From: Gemmatimonadota bacterium
GTDB lineage: Bacteria; Gemmatimonadota; Gemmatimonadetes; Longimicrobiales; Gaopeijiaceae
Reading direction: 5' to 3'
Length of the DNA stretch: 64,000 bases
NCBI GenBank assembly: GCA_021295815.1
Contig: JAGWBQ010000010.1
Location: 27,297-91,296 of the forward strand
Shown here piece after piece: positions 37,289 to 45,606 of the stretch; position 1 is the stretch's first letter, and each line of letters starts with the position of its first letter. The notes below the pieces were generated by a model. That model ran no database searches and was not told the origin of the DNA. It worked only from the letters and a program-made list of their open reading frames with translations. A program made the position numbers and the translations under genes.

Positions 37289-38008
37289 ATGTCTCGGGAC
37301 CACGCGCTCGCCGGCCTGGTGGAGGCGGGCACCGGGGTTCTGCGCTTCTACCGCTGGATTCGTCCGACGATCTCCTTCGGCAGGAATGAACCTTCCGAAG
37401 GGCTCTTCGACACCGAAGCGGCGGTTCGCGCCGGTTACGACTTCGTCCGTCGCCCAACTGGCGGCAGGGCGGTTCTCCACGACGAGGAGCTCACCTACTC
37501 CGCGATCGTCCCGGTCCGCGCCCTGGGAGGCGCCCGGAAGACCTGCTCCCTCTTCGGGGAGGCGCTCGCGTCGGGACTGCGTTCGCTCGGCGCGCCGGCG
37601 GAGCTCGTACCGGACGGCGGTTCCGTTCCTCCTCTCACCGCCGGACCGTGCTTCGCGGCTCCGGGGCCGGGCGAAATCGTGGCGGAGGGGCGCAAGCTGG
37701 TCGGGAGCGCCCAGGCCCGTATAGGCGGGGCCCTGCTCCAGCACGGCTCCATACCGATCGCCGGAGACCAGAACGCGCTGCCCTTCGCGCTCGGGCGCCG
37801 GGCCTTGGAGGGCGTGGGTCACACCACCCTGCGAACGCTGATCGGCGAGATCGATCCCGGGGAGGCCGCCTCCGCGCTGACCCGTTCTTTTCGAGAGAAG
37901 CTGGGAGGAAGCTGGTGCGAAGGACGATTCTCGCAAGTCGAGCTGAAACGAGCCGGGGAGCTTCGGCAGGGGCGTTACGGATCGTCGGCCTGGACCTGGA
38001 GGAGGTAG
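37289..38008 (+). CDS. Lipoate-protein ligase A/B family protein (LplA/LipM-like)
   Basis: This enzyme of the biotin/lipoate ligase fold would load or transfer lipoyl/octanoyl groups to proteins such as GcvH, encoded 3 kb upstream. The core motif RRPTGGRAVLHDEELTYS is intact. The lysine segment of LplA/LipM enzymes is present as EIVAEGRKLVGSAQAR, preceded by CFAAPGPG. ATG 37289 gives 239 aa but begins at the Met of the conserved NM motif. The expected first strand (RWRILNDPALAGSEN) is encoded in frame just upstream without an ATG, GTG or TTG. The true start is therefore probably a rare codon upstream. Confidence 0.82.
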   Translation: MSRDHALAGLVEAGTGVLRFYRWIRPTISFGRNEPSEGLFDTEAAVRAGYDFVRRPTGGRAVLHDEELTYSAIVPVRALGGARKTCSLFGEALASGLRSLGAPAELVPDGGSVPPLTAGPCFAAPGPGEIVAEGRKLVGSAQARIGGALLQHGSIPIAGDQNALPFALGRRALEGVGHTTLRTLIGEIDPGEAASALTRSFREKLGGSWCEGRFSQVELKRAGELRQGRYGSSAWTWRR

Positions 38009-38080
38009 CGAAGAACGGCAACGCCCGGTATCTTTCGCCTCGTCGACGGGGACCTCGCCGACGGCGGCTGGCGGCCGTTC

Positions 38081-38109
38081 TTGACATATCCGCAAGCGCT
38101 CGCCATTAT
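38081..38109 (+). promoter_or_regulatory. Sigma-70-like promoter upstream of the TolQ/ExbB gene
   Basis: Perfect TTGACA (38081-38086), 17-bp spacer and CATTAT (38104-38109, four of six). This would start transcription about 70 bp before the TTG at 38188. It is the best consensus match I noticed in the window. Confidence 0.55.
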
Positions 38110-38187
38110 CCCCGGTCTCCGACGAGCACCTCACAGCGAGGCGCTCAACAACCACCCACACTGGACCCTTCGGGGTCGGAGGTCGCC

Positions 38188-38871
38188 TTGGCGATTCAAC
38201 TCTACGCTCTTCTGACGCAGATACCCGGGATGGAGCCCCCCGAGATGACGCTGACGGAGACCCTCATAGATCTCTGGAAAACCACAGGCTTCATGGCCTA
38301 TCCGCTGGCGTTCTGCCTGCTGCTCGGCATCGTGGTGATCGTCATCAAGTTCGTGATTCTGACGAACAAGAGCATCAAGACCAAGAAGGTCCTCCTGGAG
38401 GTCGACGAGCTTCTGACACAGCGAGACATCTCCGCCGCTCTCGAGCTCACCCGCGACAGCGACGCGCCCGCCGCCAACATCCTCTACGCCGGTCTCGAGC
38501 GTCACGACGAGGGGACCGAGAGAGTGGCCAAGGCTATTGAAAACCAGGGCCTGCTCGAGATGAGCAAGATGGAGAAGGGGCTTGTGGTGCTGGCGACGCT
38601 TACCAACGTCGCGCCGCTCCTGGGCTTCCTGGGAACGGTCATCGGCATGATCGAAGCCTTCCAGTCGATCGAGAACGCAGGAGAGGTCGAGGCGCAGCTG
38701 GTGGCGGGCGGCATCAAGATCGCCCTGCAGACCACGGCGGCCGGCCTCATGATCGCGATTCCGGTCTCTATCGGCCACAACTACTTCGTCTCGAGGGTCG
38801 ACGCCCTCGTCATCGAGATGGAGGAGGCGGCCCAGAAGCTGGTCGACACGCTGTACAACACCGGCAGCTGA
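38188..38871 (+). CDS. MotA/TolQ/ExbB proton-channel family protein
   Basis: This 227-aa protein of the TolQ/ExbB family energises outer-membrane processes with the proton gradient. TTG 38188, after GGAGG, is the preferred start; ATG 38230 is possible. Helix one is AYPLAFCLLLGIVVIVIKFVI. The conserved cytoplasmic loop and the channel helices follow, with VLATLTNVAPLLGFLGTVIGM and GIKIALQTTAAGLMIAIPV. ExbD/TolR genes normally follow directly; none does here, so its partner must be elsewhere. It has a strong promoter of its own. Confidence 0.87.
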   Translation: MAIQLYALLTQIPGMEPPEMTLTETLIDLWKTTGFMAYPLAFCLLLGIVVIVIKFVILTNKSIKTKKVLLEVDELLTQRDISAALELTRDSDAPAANILYAGLERHDEGTERVAKAIENQGLLEMSKMEKGLVVLATLTNVAPLLGFLGTVIGMIEAFQSIENAGEVEAQLVAGGIKIALQTTAAGLMIAIPVSIGHNYFVSRVDALVIEMEEAAQKLVDTLYNTGS

Positions 38872-39056
38872 CGGCTGCCCTGCGGGGCTTCGGGCCCCGC
38901 GCCGCAAGCTGACGGAGTTGAACGACGGGGACGGATCCGCGGCAGCGCGGGTCCGTCTCATCCGGCGCGGTCGGCAGCCGTCGCACTTCCTTTCCGGCCG
39001 GCGCGCCGCTCTCGGCACTCATCGTGGATCGTCCGCCGACTGCGGGCAAGAGGGTG

Positions 39057-41825
39057 ATGGCTGACGCCGGGGGCCGTTCGGGCGGTCGCCCGCGACTCTT
39101 CCTCGTCGATGCGTACGCGCTGGTTTACCGCTCGTACTTCGCCTTCGCCAGACGTCCGCTCACCAACTCGGCGGGCGAGAACACCTCGGCTCCCTTCGGG
39201 TTCACGGGCTTCCTGCGCGACCTTCTGCGCGACCACGACCCCGAGTACGTGGCCGTCGTCTTCGATGCCGGAGTCTCGTTTCGCGACGAGATCTATCCCG
39301 AATACAAGGCGACCCGAGACCGGATGCCGGACGACCTGCGGGCGAGCCTAGGGCATGTGCGGGCGATCGTCCGAGGGCTGAGTCTGGCGGTCGTGGAGCT
39401 GGAGGGATACGAGGCCGACGACGTCATCGGCACCCTCGCGCGCAAGGCGGTCGAGGCGGGCATCGACTCGGTGATCGTCTCCAGCGACAAGGATTTCCTC
39501 CAGCTCGTCGCCCCTGGGGTGAAGATCATGAATCCGGGCCGAGGCGGGCCGGGCGCGGTAGCCGCCGGGCTGCTCGACGAGGAAGCCGCCGAGCGCAAAT
39601 TCGGAGTGGCTCCCGCCAAGATCGTCGACTACCTCGCTCTCGTCGGAGACCCGTCCGACAATGTCCCGGGCGCTCCCGGAATCGGGCCCAAGACCGCCGC
39701 CAAGCTTCTCGCCTCCTACTCGGGGCTCGACGAGATCGTCGCTCGATCCGAGGAGATCAGGCCCGTCCGTTTCGCTCGGATCGTCCGCGAGCACCGCGAA
39801 CAGATCCGGCTCTCGAAGGAGTTGGTCACGATCAAGCGCGACCTCGACGTCGAACTGGACCTGGAACGCCTGGAGGTGGGCGAGCCCGACGCGGCGGCCC
39901 TCTACGAGCTCTTCTCCCGGCTCGAGTTTCTGCAGTTGAGGGACGAGTTCGCCGAGCAGGCGCGGGGCGGAAAGAAGGGGAGCGCCGCCGAGCCCGTCGC
40001 GCCGACCGAGATCGTGACCGATCCCGCCGAGTTTCAGCGGATCGCCGTCGCCGTCGCCGAGGCCGGTATGGTGGCGATCCACACCGAGAGCGCGGACGGG
40101 CGGCTCGTGGGGCTCGCCCTGGCCGTCGAAGGCGCCGGCCCGTGGTATCTGCCGTTCGGGCACCTCCGCCCGCTCGCGCTCGACGCCGGTCTTATGGACG
40201 AGGAAGGTCCGGCCAACCTGCCGCAGCCGGGCCGGGAGCCGATGGCGGCGTTGAGAGAGCTTCTGGAGGGCGCCGGGACCGAGAAGGTCGCACACGACAT
40301 CAAGCGCCACGCCCTCGCGCTCGACCGGGCCGGTGTCCGGCTGGGCGGCGACTGGTTCGACGTCTCGATCGCTTCGTACCTCCTGGAACCCGGGAGGCGT
40401 GATCGGGAGGCGCATCAGCTCGCGCACGCCGAGTTCGGCGAGAAGCATGCCACTGCCGACGGACTGAGGGGACGCGGGAAGTCGCGCCGCTCGCTCGCGG
40501 AGCTGGCCGTATCCGAACTGGCCGAGCTCTGCGGCGGCTACGCTCGCATCTCGCTCCGTCTGGCGACCCGCTACCGGCGCCGGCTGGCCCGGGAAGGACT
40601 GACCCGGCTCATGACCGACCTGGAGATGCCGCTGGTACCGATACTGATGCGAATGGAGAAGATCGGAATCGGCCTCGACCTGGATTTCTTCGGCGAGATG
40701 CGCAGGCGGATCGTTCTCGACCTGGAGAAGCTTCGGAATCAGGTCCATCTGCTTGCCGGCGGGCCCTTCAACATGAATTCGACTCCCCAACTGCGTCGGA
40801 TCCTCTTCGGGGAGCAGGGCCTGCCGGTGCTGAAGAAGACCAAGACCGGTCCGTCGACCGACGCTTCGGTCCTTGAGGAACTCGCAGCCCTGGGCCACGA
40901 GCTGCCGCAACGCATGATGGAGTACCGGGAGCTGGAGAAGCTGCGCTCGACCTACGTGGAGGCGCTTCCGGCCCTCGTCGACAGTGAGACCGGTAGGCTG
41001 CACACGTCCTTCAATCAGACCGTCGCCGCCACCGGTCGGCTCTCGTCGAGCAACCCGAACCTTCAGAACATCCCCATTCGCACCGAGGTGGGGCGGGAGA
41101 TCCGCCACGGGTTCGTCGCCGACCCGGGCCATGTCTTCCTCTCGGCGGACTACTCGCAAATCGAGCTGCGCGTGCTGGCGCACCTCTCCGGTGACGAGGC
41201 GTTCTCAGCCGCCTTCCGCGAAGGGATCGACATCCACCGCCAGACCGCCTCCGTCCTCTTCGGCGTCGGACTCGACGGCGTGACGCCCGCGATGCGGGAC
41301 CGGGCCAAATCGGTGAACTTCGCGACCCTGTACGGTCAGGGTGCGTTCTCGCTGGGACGTCAGCTCGGCATTCCCCGCAACGAGGCTCAGGTGTTCATCA
41401 CCGCCTATTTCGAGAAGCTGAGCGGCATTCGCGAGTACCTGGACGAGCAGGTCGAACGGGCGATGCGCGACGGCTTCGTCGAGACCCTGATGGGGCGGCG
41501 CAGGACGGTTCCCGAACTGAGGTCGCCGAACTGGCACGTAAGGGAGGGGGGCAAGAGGATCGCCCTCAACACCCCCATTCAGGGGAGCGCCGCCGACCTG
41601 ATGAAAAAGGCGATGATCGACGTCCGGAGAGCCCTGGACGCCGCCGGGACCGAGGCGAAGATCCTCCTCCAGGTCCACGACGAACTCCTGCTCGAGGCCC
41701 CGGAAGACGCGCAGGACGACGTGCTCGCCCTGGTCGTGGACACCATGGAGAACGTGGCCGAGCTGCGGGTGCCTCTGGTGGTTGACTCCGGGACGGGCCG
41801 CGACTGGTACGGCTGCAAGGGATAG
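39057..41825 (+). CDS. polA: DNA polymerase I
   Basis: PolA is a 922-aa three-domain enzyme. It has a 5' nuclease domain (residues about 10-300, FLVDAYALVYRSYFAF, EGYEADDVIGTLA and LVGDPSDNVPGAPGIG), a 3'-5' exonuclease-like domain (about 325-500) and the polymerase (about 540-922). The polymerase contains motif A DYSQIELRVLAHLSG, motif B RDRAKSVNFATLYGQG and motif C QVHDELLLE. The exonuclease catalytic acids are missing: the DxE motif reads HTE, and the second and third motifs lack the expected aspartates. Proofreading is therefore probably lost. GTG 39024 would add eleven residues but lacks a binding site. Confidence 0.95.
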   Translation: MADAGGRSGGRPRLFLVDAYALVYRSYFAFARRPLTNSAGENTSAPFGFTGFLRDLLRDHDPEYVAVVFDAGVSFRDEIYPEYKATRDRMPDDLRASLGHVRAIVRGLSLAVVELEGYEADDVIGTLARKAVEAGIDSVIVSSDKDFLQLVAPGVKIMNPGRGGPGAVAAGLLDEEAAERKFGVAPAKIVDYLALVGDPSDNVPGAPGIGPKTAAKLLASYSGLDEIVARSEEIRPVRFARIVREHREQIRLSKELVTIKRDLDVELDLERLEVGEPDAAALYELFSRLEFLQLRDEFAEQARGGKKGSAAEPVAPTEIVTDPAEFQRIAVAVAEAGMVAIHTESADGRLVGLALAVEGAGPWYLPFGHLRPLALDAGLMDEEGPANLPQPGREPMAALRELLEGAGTEKVAHDIKRHALALDRAGVRLGGDWFDVSIASYLLEPGRRDREAHQLAHAEFGEKHATADGLRGRGKSRRSLAELAVSELAELCGGYARISLRLATRYRRRLAREGLTRLMTDLEMPLVPILMRMEKIGIGLDLDFFGEMRRRIVLDLEKLRNQVHLLAGGPFNMNSTPQLRRILFGEQGLPVLKKTKTGPSTDASVLEELAALGHELPQRMMEYRELEKLRSTYVEALPALVDSETGRLHTSFNQTVAATGRLSSSNPNLQNIPIRTEVGREIRHGFVADPGHVFLSADYSQIELRVLAHLSGDEAFSAAFREGIDIHRQTASVLFGVGLDGVTPAMRDRAKSVNFATLYGQGAFSLGRQLGIPRNEAQVFITAYFEKLSGIREYLDEQVERAMRDGFVETLMGRRRTVPELRSPNWHVREGGKRIALNTPIQGSAADLMKKAMIDVRRALDAAGTEAKILLQVHDELLLEAPEDAQDDVLALVVDTMENVAELRVPLVVDSGTGRDWYGCKG

Positions 41826-41941
41826 AGCGCGAGCAGGAGCCGCCCCCCGGGGCGACGACCTGTTCCGGTCGCGTGGAGTAAGGAGTTCGCCGCGGCGCGG
41901 TCGTCCTCGTTCCGGAAGGCCGCGACGTCCCAATTCACCAT

Positions 41942-41976
41942 CCCTTCGCCCCATCCGAAGGGTGAGATTCCTTTTT
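41942..41976 (+). terminator. Hairpin with distal T5 run between polA and ssb
   Basis: A perfect 7-bp stem (CCCTTCG / CGAAGGG, 41942-41962) with a 7-nt loop is followed ten bases later by T5 (41972-41976). The T-run is displaced, so it is a weak intrinsic terminator candidate, or a structure in the ssb leader. Confidence 0.4.
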
Positions 41977-42034
41977 GAGCAACCGTTCGTACCACGCGGA
42001 CGGTCAAGATCATCAAGCAAAGGGAGGACTCGTC

Positions 42035-42376
42035 ATGAGTCGATCTGTGAATCGCATCGCGCTGATCGGAAACGTCGGACGCGACCCGGATGTTCGCACC
42101 ACCAAGCGCGGTACCAAGGTGGCGCACCTGGCACTCGCGACCAACCGCCGCAACCCGGCGGGCGCGGAAGGAGAGGAGCGCACCGACTGGCATAGGCTGA
42201 CCCTGTGGGACGGAAGGGCGCAGCTCGCGGAGGACTACATCCGCACCGGAGACAGGATCTATGTGGAGGGAAGGTTGGAGTACGACTCCTACGAGAGAGA
42301 CGGCATCACCATCCCCACCTCAGAGATCCACGTTCGCGACATCGTCCTGCTGGGCGGAGGGAGCACCGCCGCTTAA
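42035..42376 (+). CDS. ssb: Single-stranded DNA-binding protein, short form
   Basis: This 113-aa OB-fold protein has the Ssb hallmarks MSRSVNRIALIGNVGRDPDV, KVAHLALATNRR, TDWHRLTLWDGRAQLAEDYI and GDRIYVEGRLEYDSYERDG. ATG 42035 follows a strong AGGGAGG site. The protein ends right after the OB fold with GGGSTAA. It lacks the long disordered linker and the acidic DDDIPF-like tip that recruits repair proteins, so it may be a second, specialised Ssb. It stands alone between polA and a convergent barrel gene. Confidence 0.9.
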   Translation: MSRSVNRIALIGNVGRDPDVRTTKRGTKVAHLALATNRRNPAGAEGEERTDWHRLTLWDGRAQLAEDYIRTGDRIYVEGRLEYDSYERDGITIPTSEIHVRDIVLLGGGSTAA

Positions 42377-42483
42377 CGGCAGGCGGCGAAACTCGCGCGA
42401 GCGCCGAGCCCGACGTCCGGCGCGGATGCGGCGCGTTGCCGCAGGGTTGCCGAGGGAAGCTTGGTCCGCGGGCGGTCAGCCGG

Positions 42484-42501
42484 CCCGGCGGTTCGGCCGG
42501 G
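42484..42501. terminator. GC hairpin between convergent genes
   Basis: A perfect 6-bp stem (CCCGGC / GCCGGG) with loop GGTTCG abuts the stop codon of the minus-strand barrel gene and lies 108 bp past ssb. Its position suits a bidirectional terminator, though there is no T-run. Confidence 0.4.
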
Positions 42502-44523
42502 TCATGACCAGGCGCGGAAGCGCGGGTTCACGGAGAGGGAGAATTCCCATCCGCTTCCGTCGAGGCCGCGCATGAGGTCGAAGCGGAGGAGGTCCCAGCC
42601 CAAAGCCGCGCCGGCTCCGAGGCCCGCAAGCAGACGTCCGCTTTCCAGGTGCTGCCATGATGGAGGCAGCTTGCGGTCCGGGTTCGTCGTCGCGCCGCCG
42701 ACGGCGGCCAGAAGGCGGAGCGAAACCCAGGGCGAGCGGACGGGAAGGGTGAGCTCGGTTCTAAAGAGCCAGTAACGATCTCCGACGACGGAGCGGTAGG
42801 GGTGGCCTCCCACGGTGCCCCGACCGCCGAGAAGGAAGAGGTCCTGGAGGGGGGCGTCGGCGGCTGCGGCGCCTCCCTCGATCCGGGCGACGATCTCGGC
42901 CACGGATCCGGGATCGGTCTTCCACTCGGCAGCCGCGCCCGCCTTGGCGAAGACATGGCCGTTCCGGCGACCGATCACGCTCGTGACGCCGGCCGAGAGA
43001 CCGGAGGCGAGGCCGCCGGTCCAGCCGGCCTCGGCTCTAAGTTGCATCCCTTCGCTTACCGCGAGGACGGGACGTGAGTCCGAGAGGGGCGTCGCGTGCT
43101 CGTGGGCTCCTGCGCTCAGGCTGAATCCGGATCGCCGGTGGCTCCACGACAGGGACGCGCCGCGGCGTAGAAGGAGGTCGAGGTGGTCCCGCCATCCCAG
43201 TCCGACCGCGAGCGAATTGAGAGAAGGGTCGAGCCCCGGTTCCAGCCCGATGTCCGCAGGGTCGTCCCAGACGGCGAGGACGACGAGGTCGCTCTCTCCC
43301 AGCTCTCTGGTCAGCTCGAGTTCCGCCGACGGCGCCGATCGACCGAAGGAGTGGCCCAACGAGAGGCGCAGCGTCTCTCCGTTCGCGGCCTCCTTGGAGA
43401 TGCCGCCGCCGAGAAAGAGCCCCTCAACGCGGTTGAAGCGCAGCACATCCGAGATCCGGCGGAAGTGGGCTCGCAGCGGACCGACGCGGCGCAAGCGGTC
43501 GGCGAGCACGGCCTCGGTCGCCCTTGCCCACGCGTCTTCGAGCGCAGGGGGTTGGGCCAGACCCTCGCCCGCACCTTCGAAGAGGCCCCGAGTGAACGGG
43601 AAGGAGCGCCTGATCGCCTCCGGAAAGGCGGTAACCGTCGGGAGGTCCCAGGTCGCTGCGGGCGGCTCGACTCCGAATTCGTAGCGTTCGACCTCGAACT
43701 CCGTGCGGATGATCGTTCCACCCAGAAGGTCGAGCGACTTCGGCTCTCGGCGCAGCTCGACCGCCTGCCTGCGCGGGAGCCAGCCGTCGTACTCGACCCA
43801 ATAGCCGTTTTCGAGCGAGAGGCGGACGTAGTCGAGCTTCGGATCCACATAAGAGGACGGCGTGAAGGTGTAGTTCATTTTCACGACGGATCCGTCCGAC
43901 TCGTCGAGATGGAGCGATCCCACGAAGCCGGGTTCCTCGACGGAACGCGGACGCGCGACGAGCTCGCGAACTCGCAGGGTGTCGCCGGTCGCGCCCAACC
44001 CGAGCACAAGCGATTCGCCCAGGCGGAATTCGTAAGCCGCCCCGGAGCCGGCCGCGAGCGGATGCGGTACGCCGGCTACCTCGTCTCCGTCGCCGAAGCG
44101 CATGACTCCGGAGAGGTCGTCGTGTACGACGGTAAGGTGATCGAGGTGGTAGCGCACCGAGACGGGCAGCATCTCCTCGTTTCTCCATCCCGCGATCTGC
44201 TGGCGGACGCCGTGCTCGGCCATCCAGTGGTTGTCGACCGCCATTTGGTCGACCCGGATCAGGCTGCGCTCGCCGGTATCCGTTCGGTCGAGGATTAAGT
44301 GGAGGTATCCGAGCGCCCTCGAACGCCAGGAAGGCGCATCGACGAGCCCGGCGGCGGCCAGGGCGCGCGCGCCGCGTCCGAGCTCCGCCAGCGCGAGGGC
44401 CTCAGGGGTGTCCCAAGCCTCCGCCGGGGATGCCTGGTCAGACTCTTGCGCCGTCGCGTTCGCGCTACCGAGGAGAAGGAACACACCGGCGAACGCGAAC
44501 CGGGCTGCCGTGGCAGGGAGCAC
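42502..44523 (-). CDS. Outer-membrane barrel protein with Omp85-like C-terminus
   Basis: This 673-aa exported protein has a signal peptide ending ANATAQ. The N-terminal half has DUF-like beta-rich segments without a name I can assign, including DGSVVKMNYTFTPSSYVDPK and LENGYWVEYDGWLPRRQ. The C-terminal half is a barrel carrying a surface-antigen-like motif, LFLLGGRGTVGGHPYRSVVG, which corresponds to the conserved GGRGTxRGY loop of Omp85/TpsB proteins. It ends SVNPRFRAWS rather than with a terminal Phe. The role is unknown; an outer-membrane assembly or surface protein is likely. Confidence 0.7.
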   Translation of the reverse strand: MLPATAARFAFAGVFLLLGSANATAQESDQASPAEAWDTPEALALAELGRGARALAAAGLVDAPSWRSRALGYLHLILDRTDTGERSLIRVDQMAVDNHWMAEHGVRQQIAGWRNEEMLPVSVRYHLDHLTVVHDDLSGVMRFGDGDEVAGVPHPLAAGSGAAYEFRLGESLVLGLGATGDTLRVRELVARPRSVEEPGFVGSLHLDESDGSVVKMNYTFTPSSYVDPKLDYVRLSLENGYWVEYDGWLPRRQAVELRREPKSLDLLGGTIIRTEFEVERYEFGVEPPAATWDLPTVTAFPEAIRRSFPFTRGLFEGAGEGLAQPPALEDAWARATEAVLADRLRRVGPLRAHFRRISDVLRFNRVEGLFLGGGISKEAANGETLRLSLGHSFGRSAPSAELELTRELGESDLVVLAVWDDPADIGLEPGLDPSLNSLAVGLGWRDHLDLLLRRGASLSWSHRRSGFSLSAGAHEHATPLSDSRPVLAVSEGMQLRAEAGWTGGLASGLSAGVTSVIGRRNGHVFAKAGAAAEWKTDPGSVAEIVARIEGGAAAADAPLQDLFLLGGRGTVGGHPYRSVVGDRYWLFRTELTLPVRSPWVSLRLLAAVGGATTNPDRKLPPSWQHLESGRLLAGLGAGAALGWDLLRFDLMRGLDGSGWEFSLSVNPRFRAWS

Positions 44524-44579
44524 CCGGACCGGAGGTGGTGAGGCGCTATTCGGGAGTGGCTTCTAACGGTCCGCGACCG

Positions 44580-45440
44580 CTAGCTGGCGACCCAGAAGGC
44601 CGACAGAGCATGCCCGTCGGGGCTGTCACGCAGCTTCTCGAAGGCTCGGTTCCGGATCTGTCGGATACGCTCGCGGGTGACCCCCATGACCCCTCCGATC
44701 TCTTCCAGGGTCATCTCCTTGTTTTCTTCCAGACCGTAGTAGAGGTGGAGTATCTTGCGCTCCCGGTCGGTGAGATAGCGGTCGAAGAGCTCGTCCAGGA
44801 ACTCCTTCCGCACCTTGCATTCAAGCGTATTCTCGATGTGTTCGGCACCGGTGCCGGAGACCCGCTCGCCAAAGGACGACGAGTTGCGGTCTCCGCCGTC
44901 GACCGGAGCGTCGAGGGAGAGCTCCGGCGCCTGAACTCTGCGCAGCACCCTGATGTTCTCGATCGGGGTGCCCATCCGATTGGCGAGCTCGTGGTCGGTG
45001 GGGTCGCGTCCGTGTTTCTGGGTCAGCTCGGTGGTCACGCGAGCAAGCCGGGCGAGATTGGTATTCTGGTTGAGCGGTATGCGCACCGAGCGGGTCTGCT
45101 CCGCGAGCGCCTGCAGCACCGTCTGACGTACCCACCAGACGGCGTAGGATATGAACTTCACCCCCTTGTCGGGATCGAACTTCTTGACCGCCTTGATGAG
45201 GCCTTCGTTTCCGATGCAGACGAGCTCCGCAAGAGCGAGTCCGCGCCCCTGATAGCGCTTCACATATGAGATGACGAATCTCAGGTTGGCCGTGACGAGT
45301 CGCTCGGCGGCTTCCTCGTCTCCCTGGCGGGCCCTTCGAGCGATTTCACGTTCCTCCGCCACGTCTTGGATGAGTGGATATCTCTCTACGTCCTTCAGGT
45401 ACTGATCGAAGGCATCCAGCTTGCTTGCGGAAGGTGACAT
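44580..45440 (-). CDS. RNA polymerase sigma-70 factor, short primary type
   Basis: This 286-aa sigma factor has regions 1.2, 2, 3 and 4 but no region 1.1. Region 2 reads LVTANLRFVISYVKRYQG, then FDPDKGVKFISYAVWWVRQ, then LQALAEQTRSVRIPLNQ. Region 4 has LTDRERKILHLYYGL and MTLEEIGGVMGVTRERIRQI. Length, missing region 1.1 and the VRIPLNQ segment match the primary sigma of Bacteroidetes more closely than the large proteobacterial RpoD. ATG 45440 is preceded by GAGG; an upstream start would add 14 unlikely residues. Whether it is the housekeeping or an RpoS-like factor cannot be decided here. Confidence 0.9.
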   Translation of the reverse strand: MSPSASKLDAFDQYLKDVERYPLIQDVAEEREIARRARQGDEEAAERLVTANLRFVISYVKRYQGRGLALAELVCIGNEGLIKAVKKFDPDKGVKFISYAVWWVRQTVLQALAEQTRSVRIPLNQNTNLARLARVTTELTQKHGRDPTDHELANRMGTPIENIRVLRRVQAPELSLDAPVDGGDRNSSSFGERVSGTGAEHIENTLECKVRKEFLDELFDRYLTDRERKILHLYYGLEENKEMTLEEIGGVMGVTRERIRQIRNRAFEKLRDSPDGHALSAFWVAS

Positions 45441-45606
45441 CGCATGCCTCGGGTTGAGTGGGCGGCCGAAACCGAGTCGCACAACCTCGGCACCTCCTGA
45501 CGGGTCAGGTAGCGTGCCGCCGGCCAGCGACCGGGGCGGGAAAACCGAATTCCCTAGTCCCCGAAGAAAGTTCCATCGTTCGCGAGCGTATATGCGGGTT
45601 TAGGCT

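Noticed and set aside
45568..45574. GGAACTT on the minus strand upstream of the sigma factor gene, like an extracytoplasmic-function sigma -35 box
   Set aside because: No matching -10 element at the usual 15-17 bp; a single 7-mer is not enough.
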